Source: Sporosarcina jeotgali
GTDB lineage: Bacteria; Bacillota; Bacilli; Bacillales_A; Planococcaceae
Assembly (NCBI RefSeq): GCF_033304595.1
Contig: NZ_CP116341.1
Location: forward strand, 1,469,001-1,533,000
Direction: 5' to 3'
Length of the DNA stretch: 64,000 bases
Shown here: in pieces, positions 17,031-25,536 of the stretch
How positions within the stretch are numbered: position 1 is the stretch's first letter
Layout of the letters: every line of letters begins with the position of its first letter
The notes under the pieces: generated by a model
What the model saw: the letters and a program-made list of their open reading frames with translations, nothing else
What the model was told of the DNA's origin: nothing
The model's database searches: none
Translations under genes and position numbers: made by a program

Positions 17031-19000
17031 TCCACTTCCTCCTCAACATGCAGGAATTCGTTTTCTAATATGGTGCTTCCTTCTTCCAGGCTGAAGTCAA
17101 CATTGCTTTCAATCCAACGGCGTCGGGGTTCAACTTTGTCTCCCATCAATGTTGTTACTCTTCGTTCAGACTGGGCACCATCTTCAATCGTAACTCGGAT
17201 GAGTGTCCGTGTATCAGGATTCATGGTCGTATCCCATAACTGTCCTGCGTTCATCTCCCCTAGTCCTTTATAGCGCTGAAGCATATAGCCTTTACCGATT
17301 TTGTTCGTCGCAGCGCCAAGGTCACGTTCTGTCCATGCATACTCAACTTTTTCTTTTTTACCGATTCCTTTTGACACCTTATAAAGCGGCGGCAGCGCAA
17401 TAAATACCTTACCCGCCTCAATCAGCGGTTTCATATAGCGGTAGAAGAACGTCAACAGCAGTACTTGGATGTGCGCGCCGTCTGTATCCGCATCGGTCAT
17501 AATAATGACTTTGTCGTAAGCCGCGTCTTCGATTGTGAAGTCAGCACCAACACCCGCACCAATGGCATGGATGATTGTATTGATTTCCTCATTTTTCATA
17601 ATGTCTTCGAGCTTCGCTTTTTCCGTATTGATGACTTTACCGCGCAGCGGCAAGATCGCTTGGAATGTGCGGTCCCGTCCTTGCTTTGCAGAGCCGCCAG
17701 CGGAATCACCCTCGACCAAGTACAATTCATTCTTTTTCGCATTTCTTGATTGAGCAGGCGTCAGCTTGCCGGAAAGGAGTGTATCGCCTTTCTTCCGCTT
17801 CTTGCCTGAACGTGCATCTTCCCGCGCTTTACGAGCAGCCTCGCGTGCCTGGTGCGCACGTACAGCCTTGCGGATCAAGTTCGCGCTCAACTCTGCGTTT
17901 TCTTCTAAGAAATACAGCAAATGCTGTGAAATGACAGCATCGGTTACCGTTCGAGCTTCGCTTGTCCCGAGCTTGCCTTTTGTCTGTCCTTCAAACTGTA
18001 AAATCTCTTCCGGAATCCGCACAGAAACAATGGCTGCGATACCTTCCCGGATATCTGAGCCATCCAAATTTTTATCTTTTTCTTTTAATAAACCTGTTTT
18101 CCTCGCATATTCATTGAATACGCGGGTCATGGCTGTCTTTGCACCGGTTTCGTGTGTTCCGCCATCTTTTGTACGGACATTGTTGACAAACGAAAGGATC
18201 GTCTCTGAATAACCATCGTTAAACTGGAACGCAAATTCCACTTCAATGCCGTCTGTCTCTCCTTCGAGATAAGCGACTTCATGAAGTGTGTCTTTTTCTT
18301 CGTTCAAATACGAGACAAAAGCTTTAATCCCAGTTTCGTAATGAAAGGTCTCGGTCTTTTCCGTACTCTCTTCTGACAGGACGATTTTGAGTCCTTTTAA
18401 CAAGAATGCGGACTCTCGCAACCGTTCTGCGAGAATATCATATTGATATTTAGTCGCAGAAAAAATCGCAGGATCGGGTTTGAAGTGAATCATGGTTCCG
18501 GTTTCCTTCGTTTTCCCGATAACTTCAAGTCCTGTCGCGGGTTTTCCTCCGTGTTCGAATCGTTGTTTGAAGATCTGTCCGTCCCGGTGAATGATGACAT
18601 CTAACCATTCAGAAAGCGCATTTACAACGGAAGCTCCAACACCGTGAAGTCCGCCACTCGTTTTATAGCCGCCTTGGCCGAACTTTCCCCCAGCGTGAAG
18701 GACAGTCAATATGATTTCTGTTGTAGGTCTTCCCGTTTTATGGGTACCCGTTGGCATGCCACGTCCGAAATCCCGGACGCTGATGCTGTTATCAGAGTGG
18801 ATCGTGACATTTATTTCAGATCCGAATCCACTAAGTGCTTCATCGACCGCGTTATCGACAATTTCGAATACAAGGTGATGCAATCCTCTTGCATCCGTTG
18901 AACCGATATACATTCCCGGTCGTTTGCGTACCGCTTCCAAGCCTTCAAGCACTTGGATTGAATCATCATTATACACATTCAATTCTTTTTGTTTCGTCAA
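17027..19000 (-). CDS. parE: DNA topoisomerase IV subunit B
   Basis: The ATPase subunit of topoisomerase IV. The GHKL ATP-binding domain shows EIVDNAVDEALSGFG, VRDFGRGMPTG and GGLHGVGASVVNALS; the TOPRIM domain shows LYLVEGDSAGGSAKQGRDR and IIMTDADTDGAHI; the C-terminus has QRYKGLGEMNAGQLWDTTM. It is 657 residues from TTG 19000, which follows GGAGG by seven bases. An ATG at 19021 lies upstream of that site and would add seven residues. It is followed immediately by parC with a four-base overlap and has its own strong promoter. Confidence 0.97.
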   Translation of the reverse strand: MTKQKELNVYNDDSIQVLEGLEAVRKRPGMYIGSTDARGLHHLVFEIVDNAVDEALSGFGSEINVTIHSDNSISVRDFGRGMPTGTHKTGRPTTEIILTVLHAGGKFGQGGYKTSGGLHGVGASVVNALSEWLDVIIHRDGQIFKQRFEHGGKPATGLEVIGKTKETGTMIHFKPDPAIFSATKYQYDILAERLRESAFLLKGLKIVLSEESTEKTETFHYETGIKAFVSYLNEEKDTLHEVAYLEGETDGIEVEFAFQFNDGYSETILSFVNNVRTKDGGTHETGAKTAMTRVFNEYARKTGLLKEKDKNLDGSDIREGIAAIVSVRIPEEILQFEGQTKGKLGTSEARTVTDAVISQHLLYFLEENAELSANLIRKAVRAHQAREAARKAREDARSGKKRKKGDTLLSGKLTPAQSRNAKKNELYLVEGDSAGGSAKQGRDRTFQAILPLRGKVINTEKAKLEDIMKNEEINTIIHAIGAGVGADFTIEDAAYDKVIIMTDADTDGAHIQVLLLTFFYRYMKPLIEAGKVFIALPPLYKVSKGIGKKEKVEYAWTERDLGAATNKIGKGYMLQRYKGLGEMNAGQLWDTTMNPDTRTLIRVTIEDGAQSERRVTTLMGDKVEPRRRWIESNVDFSLEEGSTILENEFLHVEEEVE

Positions 19001-19038
19001 GATGAAACCTCCATCAAACAAATGTTCTTATTTATCTA

Positions 19039-19067
19039 ATGATACGTCGCCAAATTTTTCATGTCAA
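19039..19067 (-). promoter_or_regulatory. Promoter of parE-parC
   Basis: TTGACA and TATCAT are 17 bases apart on the minus strand, about 40 bases before the TTG start. The -35 is a perfect consensus. Confidence 0.75.
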
Positions 19068-19152
19068 CAAGACACGTCGGCGCTTTGCTTAAATAATTGT
19101 ATAGAAGAAACTCTTTTATTGCAATGACCGGCCTAATAGGATTTATCGGTAA

Positions 19153-19181
19153 TTGTTGTTCAGTGCCGGTTCTGCTAAAAT
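19153..19181 (+). promoter_or_regulatory. Promoter of plsY
   Basis: TTGTTG and TAAAAT are 17 bases apart with an extended -10 (TGC before TAAAAT), 36 bases before the start codon. Confidence 0.6.
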
Positions 19182-19217
19182 GAAAGGGATACATATTTTT
19201 TCACGAAGGGGCATGTC

Positions 19218-19820
19218 ATGGAAATCATTTTATTACTGGTACTCGCATACTTAATGGGTTCTCTCCCGTCGGCGCTTTGGATTGGAAAACTGTTTTTTAA
19301 AACAGATATACGAGAACATGGCAGCGGAAATATGGGAGCAACCAATACGTTTCGTGTTCTTGGCAAGAAAGCCGGAATTGCCGTCACTGTGTTTGATATT
19401 TTAAAAGGAACAGCTGCTGTACTTCTAGCATCTCTCCCTTATTTTGCTGATACGCACATTCATCCGTTAGTCGTTGGTGTAGTTGCAGTCGTCGGTCATA
19501 TGTTCCCTGTTTTTGCAAAGTTTAAAGGCGGTAAAGCCGTTGCGACTTCAGGCGGTGTGCTGCTTGGTTACAGCTGGCCGATCTTTGCGCTGGTTATACT
19601 CACGTTCTTACTCGCATTGAAAATTACCAAGATGGTTTCCCTGACATCCATGATTGTCGCAGTAATGGGCGTTATCTATGGAATCATTTACTATTTCATA
19701 ACAGGGGATTTCTACTTGGCATTGGTCATCTTTTTAATGGGAGCATTCATTTTTTATCGTCACCGAGCCAATATTGCACGTATCAAAGCAGGAACTGAGC
19801 CAAAAGTGAAGTGGTTGTAA
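19218..19820 (+). CDS. plsY: Acyl-phosphate:glycerol-3-phosphate acyltransferase
   Basis: Makes lysophosphatidic acid from acyl-phosphate and glycerol 3-phosphate, the first acylation in phospholipid synthesis, in the membrane. The 200-residue protein has about five membrane segments. The three conserved loop motifs are present: GSLPSALWIGK (13-23), HGSGNMGATNTFRVLGKK (~35-52) and FKGGKAVATSGGVLLG (~100-115). ATG 19218 follows GAAGGGG. It is divergent from parE, as in B. subtilis (yneS). yneR follows 37 bases later. Confidence 0.96.
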   Translation: MEIILLLVLAYLMGSLPSALWIGKLFFKTDIREHGSGNMGATNTFRVLGKKAGIAVTVFDILKGTAAVLLASLPYFADTHIHPLVVGVVAVVGHMFPVFAKFKGGKAVATSGGVLLGYSWPIFALVILTFLLALKITKMVSLTSMIVAVMGVIYGIIYYFITGDFYLALVIFLMGAFIFYRHRANIARIKAGTEPKVKWL

Positions 19821-19857
19821 TATAATTTAAGGCATTCCAGGAAGGCGGGTTTCAACT

Positions 19858-20154
19858 ATGGATATACGCATTTCAAACGAAGCAGCTCAGTGGTTTATTG
19901 AAGAAATGGATGTTGAAGCTGGAGATTCCATACGATTTTTCGCAAGATATGGCGGCAGCAGCCCGCTGCATGAAGGGTTTTCCTTAGGCGTGATTCGTGA
20001 ACAGCCGGATGAAGTCGCAGTAGAAACCGTTTTGGACGGCGTCCGCTACTACGTGGAATCTCGTGATCTCTGGTATTTTGACGGGCATGATTTGCAGGTC
20101 GGTATGAATCGTGACCTTGAAGAATTGCAGTATGACTATGTAAAGCCGGAGTGA
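19858..20154 (+). CDS. yneR: HesB-like protein, YneR family
   Basis: A 98-residue protein of the HesB/IscA-like fold group. It lacks the three conserved cysteines of true iron-sulfur scaffold proteins: I find no cysteine at all in the sequence. Typical YneR features are AAQWFIEEMDVEAGDSIRFF, RYGGSSPLHEGFSLGV and the acidic C-terminus. The role is unknown. ATG 19858 follows GGAAGGCGGG. Co-transcription with plsY is likely, matching the B. subtilis gene order. Confidence 0.88.
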   Translation: MDIRISNEAAQWFIEEMDVEAGDSIRFFARYGGSSPLHEGFSLGVIREQPDEVAVETVLDGVRYYVESRDLWYFDGHDLQVGMNRDLEELQYDYVKPE

Positions 20155-20182
20155 GTTGGCGGGTTTTACAGCAGCCCCTAAC

Positions 20183-20211
20183 TAGACAGATAATTCTTCT
20201 TTTGGTATAAT
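20183..20211 (+). promoter_or_regulatory. Promoter of the putative antitoxin RNA
   Basis: TAGACA and TATAAT are 17 bases apart with an extended -10 (TGG before TATAAT). No coding frame follows. The next feature downstream on this strand is a terminator at 20316-20361. Confidence 0.65.
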
Positions 20212-20217
20212 AGTCAT

Positions 20218-20361
20218 GAAAAATGGATATTGTAAAAAGACCAAGAAGATGTGATGATCTTCTCGGCCTTGTAATAGAATAGCGTTCGCTTCAAAGGCGA
20301 ATCGCACAGTGCGAAGTAAACCGCTCCATTGCTTGGAGGCTCATGGGCGGTTTACTTTTTT
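20218..20361 (+). ncRNA. Putative type I antitoxin RNA (RatA-like arrangement)
   Basis: About 144 bases lie between the promoter at 20183-20211 and a Rho-independent terminator whose stem is GTAAACCGC / GCGGTTTAC (20316-20324, 20347-20355) followed by six T. The RNA would run convergently into the 3' end of the small hydrophobic toxin gene and pair with it, as in txpA/ratA-type systems. It contains a second hairpin (GAAGAT / ATCTTC, near 20246-20265). No known family was matched; the call rests on arrangement. Confidence 0.5.
20316..20361 (+). terminator. Terminator of the antitoxin RNA, overlapping the toxin stop
   Basis: GTAAACCGC and GCGGTTTAC form the stem; TTTTTT follows at 20356-20361. 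The toxin stop codon and last codons lie in the right arm and T run, so the two transcripts overlap here. Confidence 0.75.
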
Positions 20362-20447
20362 CTTGAAAAAGTATATGACAAAGCAAGAATGGCCACGATC
20401 AGGCTTCCAAAGCCGATCATGAGACTCAGTGCTTCAAATGGTGTCAT
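20352..20447 (-). CDS. Putative holin-like toxin (type I toxin-antitoxin)
   Basis: A 31-residue peptide, MTPFEALSLMIGFGSLIVAI followed by LALSYTFSRKK. It has one membrane helix and a basic tail. It matches the pattern of the small 'putative holin-like toxin' peptides of Bacillales (MTxFEALxLMIxFGxLI), which damage the cell membrane when overproduced. The start is the second ATG (20447): AGGAGGTGAT, a perfect complement of the 16S tail, is placed at the right distance for it and too close to the ATG at 20453. The 5' untranslated region is long, about 95 bases. The convergent RNA on the other strand is the likely antitoxin. Confidence 0.65.
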   Translation of the reverse strand: MTPFEALSLMIGFGSLIVAILALSYTFSRKK

Positions 20448-20547
20448 ACGCATCACCTCCTCCCGTTCCCTGATACGTTCTTTCAGGAAAATGGGATTGC
20501 AGATCTGCGAACCGCCTATGAGCTCGTGCTATTCTAGTACATGCTTA

Positions 20548-20556
20548 AGTATAACA
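20548..20556 (-). promoter_or_regulatory. Extended -10 of the toxin gene
   Basis: TGTTATACT on the minus strand is an extended -10 element. I see no good -35. It is about 100 bases before the toxin start codon. Confidence 0.35.
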
Positions 20557-20616
20557 TATTTTGATAGTTCGTACATATGTTCTTGTTGGCCTGGATAGGG
20601 CATTTGTTTACGGATT

Positions 20617-20654
20617 ACACACCTCGAATTGGGTTTTCGGGGTGTGTTTTTTTG
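20617..20654 (+). terminator. Terminator with no evident upstream gene
   Basis: ACACACC-TCGAA pairs with TTCGGGGTGTGT, followed by seven T on the plus strand. It lies upstream of the toxin promoter. No plus-strand gene precedes it other than the antitoxin RNA, which has its own terminator. Confidence 0.65.
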
Positions 20655-20685
20655 TATGGCTGGGATGTGATTACATTTTGGGGAT

Positions 20686-21046
20686 TTATGAGCGGAGATT
20701 ACGGTGTTATGATCAGATTTCGAGGTTTATGAGCGAAATCCCTGGCTTATGATCATATTTTGAAGTTTATGAGCGGATCCACAGACTTATGATCACATTT
20801 TGAAGTTTATGAGCGGAATCCCTGGCTTATGATCATATTCCGAAGTTTATGAGCGGAATCCCTGGCTTATGATCACATTTTGAAGTTTATGAGCGGAATC
20901 CCTGGCTTATGATCACATCCCGGAGTTTATGAGCGGAATCCCTGACTTATGATCACATTTCGAGGTTTATGAGCAAAATCACAAGTTTATGATCACATTT
21001 CCAGTTTTATGAGCGAAATCTGTAAGTTATGATCACTTCATGCTTC
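20686..21046. repeat. Tandem array of 18 alternating 20-bp units
   Basis: Two related 20-base units alternate strictly nine times each: TTATGAGCGGAATCCCTGGC and TTATGATCACATTTTGAAGT (consensus). Unit starts are 20686, 20707 and then every 20 bases from 20727 to 21027. The central units are nearly identical and the outer ones degenerate; a weaker half copy is visible at 20667-20685. The 20-base spacing equals about two helical turns and is not a multiple of three, so it is not coding. It fills the space between the toxin region and the yneP terminator. Confidence 0.95.
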
Positions 21047-21067
21047 CCTGCCGCCACGTGTGCATAC

Positions 21068-21103
21068 AAAAAGGCTCCCTGAGCACTCCAGGAAGCCTTT
21101 TTC
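21068..21103. terminator. Terminator of yneP
   Basis: AAAAAGGCTCC and GGAAGCCTTTTT (one offset base) form a stem around CTGAGCACTCCA. It has A and T runs on both sides, so it could work in both directions. Confidence 0.8.
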
Positions 21104-21108
21104 TTTAA

Positions 21109-21534
21109 TTAATCGACTCTTTTTGCGATTTCGGCATACTTTGCATCCCATACGGGGTCTATTTTTCGCAGCGAAACGGGTCGGAAGGTGTCTTTTCGTA
21201 CCACAACATGTTCCGAAATTGCGGTCGCTGCCACCGTGCCGTCTGGGTGCAGGATTTCATAGCCATATGTCGTGCGTAATTTGCCATGGGATTCAATCCA
21301 TGTACGAACAGTGGCGGTCCCGCCATACCGCATAGCGGCTTTGTACTTGATGGATAGATCTGTGACGGGTGATAAATACCCATCCGCTTCCAGACCCGCA
21401 TAAGTAAATCCTAGGTCCTCAATCAGCTTCGTTCGGCCAATCTCCATCCATACTAAGTAATTTGCATGGTATACGACGCCCATTTGGTCGGTCTCTGCAT
21501 ATCGAATTTCAATTTCCTTTTCACTGACAAACAT
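21109..21534 (-). CDS. yneP: Acyl-CoA thioesterase, hot-dog fold (YneP/YbgC type)
   Basis: A 141-residue hot-dog thioesterase of the 4-hydroxybenzoyl-CoA thioesterase group, which hydrolyses acyl-CoA; the natural substrate is not known. The family motif is YAETDQMGVVYHANYLVWMEIGR (12-34), with the catalytic aspartate in the TDQMG part. A second conserved stretch is SIKYKAAMRYGGTATVRTWI. It begins MFVSEKEIEIRYAET at ATG 21534 after an AGGTGACG-like site. Its position next to acnA and near parE/plsY matches B. subtilis. Confidence 0.92.
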   Translation of the reverse strand: MFVSEKEIEIRYAETDQMGVVYHANYLVWMEIGRTKLIEDLGFTYAGLEADGYLSPVTDLSIKYKAAMRYGGTATVRTWIESHGKLRTTYGYEILHPDGTVAATAISEHVVVRKDTFRPVSLRKIDPVWDAKYAEIAKRVD

Positions 21535-21602
21535 TTAACGTCACCTCTTCTATATAGCCAAGTATACAAAAGTCCGACAAAAAAATCAGGCATCAAGATT
21601 CT

Positions 21603-21636
21603 AAAAAACCCCTTACTGACCTGAGTCAGTAAGGGG
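21603..21636 (-). terminator. Terminator of acnA
   Basis: CCCCTTACTGAC and GTCAGTAAGGGG form a perfect 12-pair stem with a four-base loop, followed by TTTTTT on the minus strand. Confidence 0.92.
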
Positions 21637-21652
21637 AAAATATCGATGATGA

Positions 21653-24364
21653 TCAGCCTTTCATCTTGTCGCGAAGTACCATCTGAAGAATGCCGCCGTG
21701 ACGGTAGTAGTCGATTTCGACTTCTGAATCGAAACGCGCGAGCGCATCGAATTCCGTTATAGTGCCATCTGCAGCAGTTGCAGTCACTTTCAAGATGTCG
21801 CGTGGCTTAACGCCTTCTGCGATGTTGACGCTGATTGCTTCTTCTCCTGTTAAACCAAGAGATGCTGCACTTTGTCCGTTAACGAACTGAAGTGGAAGCA
21901 CACCCATCATCACAAGGTTAGAACGGTGAATCCGCTCGTAGCTTTCTGCGATAACTGTTTTAATGCCTAGAAGAGATGTACCCTTCGCAGCCCAGTCACG
22001 TGAAGAGCCCATTCCGTAATCTTTACCAGCGATGACTGCAAGACCTGTACCATCTTGCTGGTACTTCATGCATGCGTCATAGATTGGCATGATTTCTTTG
22101 TTTGGCCAGTAAGTTGTGTAACCGCCTTCTGTGCCTTTTGCGATTTGGTTACGGATACGGATGTTTGCAAATGTACCGCGCATCATTACTTCGTGGTTAC
22201 CGCGGCGTGAACCGTATGAGTTGAAGTAACGAGGCTCTACGCCGTTTTCACGCAAGTAGATGCCTGCTGGTGTGTCTTTGCCGATTGCTCCTGCCGGTGA
22301 AATGTGGTCCGTCGTAATGGAGTCGCCAAATTTACCAACAACGCGCAAGTCTTTTAATGCACCGATGTCTTCTGGCTCTTTTGAAAGACCTTCGAAGAAT
22401 GGCGGGTTTTGAATATATGTTGAGTTCTCATCGAAATCATACAATGCATCATCCGTAGTTTCGATTGCGTTCCACGCTTCGTTTTCAGTGAAGACGCGTG
22501 CGTATTCTTTACGGAAGAGTTCAGGAGTGACCGTTTTTTCGATCATTGCCTTTACTTCTTCAGTTGAAGGCCAGATGTCCTTGAAGAATACATCTTTGCC
22601 ATCTTTAGATTTACCGATAGGTTCTTTTTTGAAGTCGATATCCACTGTTCCAGCGAGTGCATATGCAACAACTAGTGGCGGTGAAGCCAAGTAGTTCGCT
22701 TTTACGAACGGGTGAATACGTCCTTCAAAGTTACGGTTACCGGAGAGAACGGATGAAACGAGCAAGTCGTTGTCGCCGATTGTTTTCTCGATTTCCGGAA
22801 GCAATGGACCGGAGTTACCGATACATGTTGTACATCCGTATCCAACTGTGTTGAATCCGATTTGGTCGAGGTACTTATCAAGACCAGAGTCTTGTAGGTA
22901 TCCTGTAACAACTTTTGAACCAGGTGCGAGTGAAGTTTTCACATATGCAGGCGGTGTTAGTCCAAGCTCAACTGCTTTTTTAGCAACGAGGCCGGCACCG
23001 AGCATTACGTATGGGTTCGATGTATTCGTACATGAAGTGATTGCTGCAATCGCTAGATCGCCTGTTTTCATCTCCATTTCCGTACCGTTTGCGAACTTGA
23101 TTGTACCGCTCTTCTTCATCTCTTTCGGCGTAAGTCCGAATCCTTGGTTGCCTTCAGGTGCGACAACTGCATCATTGAATTCACGCTTCATATCTGAAAG
23201 TGGAATCATATCTTGCGGACGTTTCGGTCCAGCAAGGTTTGCTTCTACTTGAGTTAAATCGATTTCGATACACTCTGTGTAAATTGGATCTTCTTTGTCT
23301 GTCGTGAAGAACATGTCGTTTTCTTGCAAGTACTTTTTCACGACATCGATATGTTCTGAGTCGCGGCCAGTCAAACGCATGTAGTTTAGTGACTCTTCGT
23401 CTACTGGGAAGAAACCGCATGTTGCGCCGTACTCAGGTGCCATGTTCGCAATTGTTGCACGGTCAGCAAGCGGCAATTGTGGAACGCCTGGTCCGAAGAA
23501 CTCGACGAATTTGCCAACTACACCGTGTGCACGCAATGTTTGCGTCACTTTTAGTGCAAGGTCAGTTGCAGTTGTTCCGTTTGGAAGTTCACCTGTCAGC
23601 TTCACACCGATAACTTGTGGAATTGGGAAGTAAGAAGGCTGTCCAAGCATTCCTGCTTCAGCTTCAATTCCGCCAACGCCCCATCCGAGTACGCCGATTC
23701 CGTTAATCATTGTTGTGTGAGAGTCTGTTCCGACTAACGTATCTGGATACGCTTCGAATGACCCATCTTCGTTTTCGATTGCATGGACAACACTTGCCAA
23801 GTACTCAAGGTTTACCTGGTGAACGATACCAGTTGCTGGCGGAACTGCACGATAGTTGTCGTATGCTTTTTGTGCCCAGCTCAAGAACTGGTAACGCTCA
23901 GCATTACGCTCAAACTCGAGTTCCATATTTTTCTGAAGTGCATCTGAAGTGCCGTAGCTGTCAACTTGAACCGAGTGGTCAATGACAAGGTCTACGGGAA
24001 TTTCCGGGTTAATCTTATCTGGATCTCCACCCATTTCTGCCATTGCAGAACGGAGAGATGCCAAATCGACAACAACAGGAACACCTGTGAAGTCTTGCAA
24101 GATTACGCGGGAAGGTTTGAAGGGTACTTCCGCATCCGCATCCGCGTCCTTGCCCCATTTTGCCAGGTTGTTTACATGATTGTCTTGGATGACATATCCG
24201 TCATGCTGGCGCAGGACAGATTCTAACAGTACTTTGATCGAGTAAGGCAATCGTGAGACCTTTGCAATGCCTGCGTCTTCAATCGCTCCAATGCGGTAGT
24301 AGTTGTACTTTTTACCGTTCAGATCAAACGACGAGCGGCTGTTATGAAAATTGCTCTTTGTCAT
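21653..24364 (-). CDS. acnA: Aconitate hydratase
   Basis: Interconverts citrate and isocitrate in the TCA cycle. It has 903 residues, the usual length of the AcnA/IRP1 type. The 4Fe-4S cluster ligands are Cys in [11 protein letters not shown] and the pair in [14 protein letters not shown]. Substrate-binding motifs include [20 protein letters not shown], and in the C-terminal swivel domain [16 protein letters not shown] and [16 protein letters not shown]. In B. subtilis the same protein (CitB) also binds RNA when iron is short; that dual role is possible here but not shown. ATG 24364 follows AAAGGAGGAATTC. Confidence 0.97.
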   Translation of the reverse strand: MTKSNFHNSRSSFDLNGKKYNYYRIGAIEDAGIAKVSRLPYSIKVLLESVLRQHDGYVIQDNHVNNLAKWGKDADADAEVPFKPSRVILQDFTGVPVVVDLASLRSAMAEMGGDPDKINPEIPVDLVIDHSVQVDSYGTSDALQKNMELEFERNAERYQFLSWAQKAYDNYRAVPPATGIVHQVNLEYLASVVHAIENEDGSFEAYPDTLVGTDSHTTMINGIGVLGWGVGGIEAEAGMLGQPSYFPIPQVIGVKLTGELPNGTTATDLALKVTQTLRAHGVVGKFVEFFGPGVPQLPLADRATIANMAPEYGATCGFFPVDEESLNYMRLTGRDSEHIDVVKKYLQENDMFFTTDKEDPIYTECIEIDLTQVEANLAGPKRPQDMIPLSDMKREFNDAVVAPEGNQGFGLTPKEMKKSGTIKFANGTEMEMKTGDLAIAAITSCTNTSNPYVMLGAGLVAKKAVELGLTPPAYVKTSLAPGSKVVTGYLQDSGLDKYLDQIGFNTVGYGCTTCIGNSGPLLPEIEKTIGDNDLLVSSVLSGNRNFEGRIHPFVKANYLASPPLVVAYALAGTVDIDFKKEPIGKSKDGKDVFFKDIWPSTEEVKAMIEKTVTPELFRKEYARVFTENEAWNAIETTDDALYDFDENSTYIQNPPFFEGLSKEPEDIGALKDLRVVGKFGDSITTDHISPAGAIGKDTPAGIYLRENGVEPRYFNSYGSRRGNHEVMMRGTFANIRIRNQIAKGTEGGYTTYWPNKEIMPIYDACMKYQQDGTGLAVIAGKDYGMGSSRDWAAKGTSLLGIKTVIAESYERIHRSNLVMMGVLPLQFVNGQSAASLGLTGEEAISVNIAEGVKPRDILKVTATAADGTITEFDALARFDSEVEIDYYRHGGILQMVLRDKMKG

Positions 24365-24425
24365 TGTTGAATTCCTCCTTTACGTACTGAAAAGGCTCTA
24401 TAAATAAGCATCTTTTCTCTACTCC

Positions 24426-24471
24426 ATCATATAACAGCAAAGTCTATAAGTAAATTACATTAAATTTATAG
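24426..24471 (-). promoter_or_regulatory. acnA promoter with overlapping dyad
   Basis: On the minus strand TTTACT and TATGAT are 17 bases apart (24426-24454). An imperfect inverted repeat with arms CTATAAA and CTTATAG (24444-24471) covers the -35. B. subtilis citB is repressed by CcpC at ATAA/TTAT dyads in the same place, so a CcpC-like operator is plausible. Confidence 0.45.
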
Positions 24472-24573
24472 TAATCCATAAGAAAACACGATAGATAGTT
24501 CAAGAGAAGAATAGATGCATATTTTCCCCTGTCTGTGCATAATGGAATCAGAACATGGAAAGGACGTGCTTAC

Positions 24574-25119
24574 GTGAAGAGAGCGTTATTGGTGATTGAC
24601 TATACGGAGGATTTTGTTGCAGAAGATGGGGCTTTGACTTGCGGGGAACCTGGAATTGCTTTAGAAGCGTATATTGAGCAGCTGACTAAGAAGTTTATCA
24701 ACAAAAATGAGGCGGTCGTATTTGCAGTAGACGTTCATGACGAAAATGATCCGTATCATCCGGAATCACGTCTTTTCCCTCCGCATAATTTACGCGGAAC
24801 TGCGGGGAGAGAACCCTTTGGATCGCTGAAACAGCTATATGAAGAAAACCGCGAAGCGATCTATTGGATGGATAAAACCCGGTACAGTGCATTTGCAGGG
24901 ACCAATCTTGAAATTTGGCTACGCGCGCGCGGGATTCAGGAACTCCATTTAGTAGGTGTCTGTACAGATATTTGTATCCTGCACACTTCTGTAGACACCT
25001 ATAACAAAGGGTTTACAACAGTGATCCATGAACGGGGTGTTGCAAGTTTCGACGCGGCCGGACATGACTGGGCACTGCGTCATTTTAAAAATACACTGGG
25101 AGCTGAGATAATTCGATAA
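24574..25119 (+). CDS. pncA: Nicotinamidase
   Basis: Hydrolyses nicotinamide to nicotinate in NAD salvage. It has 181 residues with the isochorismatase fold. The catalytic triad is visible as Asp in LVIDYTEDF (~9), Lys in WMDKTRYSAF (~100) and Cys in GVCTDICILHT (the first or second cysteine near 135-139). The metal-binding DVHDENDPYHPES motif (~52) marks it as nicotinamidase and not a plain isochorismatase. It closely resembles B. subtilis PncA (YueJ). The start is GTG 24574 after GGAAAGGA; the frame extends upstream to 24535 without a suitable site. Confidence 0.93.
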   Translation: MKRALLVIDYTEDFVAEDGALTCGEPGIALEAYIEQLTKKFINKNEAVVFAVDVHDENDPYHPESRLFPPHNLRGTAGREPFGSLKQLYEENREAIYWMDKTRYSAFAGTNLEIWLRARGIQELHLVGVCTDICILHTSVDTYNKGFTTVIHERGVASFDAAGHDWALRHFKNTLGAEIIR

Positions 25120-25166
25120 GTCTGTGTAAAATCCGATCATTCTATGCAAATAATTTTAGCGAATAT

Positions 25167-25192
25167 GTTTCAACTAGGTCAATTACGGTTAT
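25167..25192 (+). promoter_or_regulatory. Possible sigma-B promoter of the GlsB-like gene
   Basis: GTTTCA and GGTTAT are 14 bases apart, close to the B. subtilis sigma-B consensus GTTTAA-N12-14-GGGTAT, about 45 bases before the start codon. Confidence 0.4.
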
Positions 25193-25242
25193 TATAAAGA
25201 CTAGAACAGACATACTATATAGCTAAAAGGAGAGGATTTCAA

Positions 25243-25497
25243 ATGAGTATCATTTGGTTCTTAATTATCGGAGGAATTATTGGTTGGGTTGCCGGACTTA
25301 TTCTAGGGAAAGATATCCCAGGTGGAATTATTGGTAACATTATTGCAGGTATCGTAGGTGCATGGGTTGGCGGAATGCTGCTCGGCTCTTGGGGACCTAA
25401 AGTTTCGGACTTCTATCTCGTACCAGCAATCATCGGTGCTGTCATTCTTGTCTTCATCGTCAGCCTCATTATGAAAGCTATGCGTAAAGCTGCATAA
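25243..25497 (+). CDS. GlsB/YeaQ/YmgE family small membrane protein
   Basis: An 84-residue, very glycine-rich membrane protein with three hydrophobic segments (2-20, 28-48, 58-78). GGIIGWVAGLILGKDIPGG and NIIAGIVGAWVGGMLLG are diagnostic of the family, also called transglycosylase-associated proteins. Family members are general stress proteins of unknown biochemical role. ATG 25243 follows AAAGGAGAGG. The sigma-B-like promoter upstream agrees with a stress role. Confidence 0.9.
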   Translation: MSIIWFLIIGGIIGWVAGLILGKDIPGGIIGNIIAGIVGAWVGGMLLGSWGPKVSDFYLVPAIIGAVILVFIVSLIMKAMRKAA

Positions 25498-25500
25498 CAA

Positions 25501-25536
25501 AAAGGACTTCGCTCTTCGCGAAGTCCTTTTATTTTT
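25501..25536. terminator. Bidirectional terminator
   Basis: AAAGGACTTCGC and GCGAAGTCCTTTT pair around TCTT. It ends the GlsB-like gene on the plus strand and overlaps the 3' end of the convergent transglycosylase gene. Confidence 0.9.

Noticed and set aside
16009..18901. Plus-strand frames opposite parC and parE
   Set aside because: They are antisense shadows of highly conserved genes; no start signals and no similarity that I recognise.
20686..21046. CRISPR array
   Set aside because: The units are contiguous with no unique spacers of 30-40 bases; both alternating units are repeats, and no cas gene is near.
22702..24226. Several frames of 60-160 codons antisense or out of frame to acnA
   Set aside because: They are shadows of the aconitase codon pattern, without ribosome binding sites or recognisable products.
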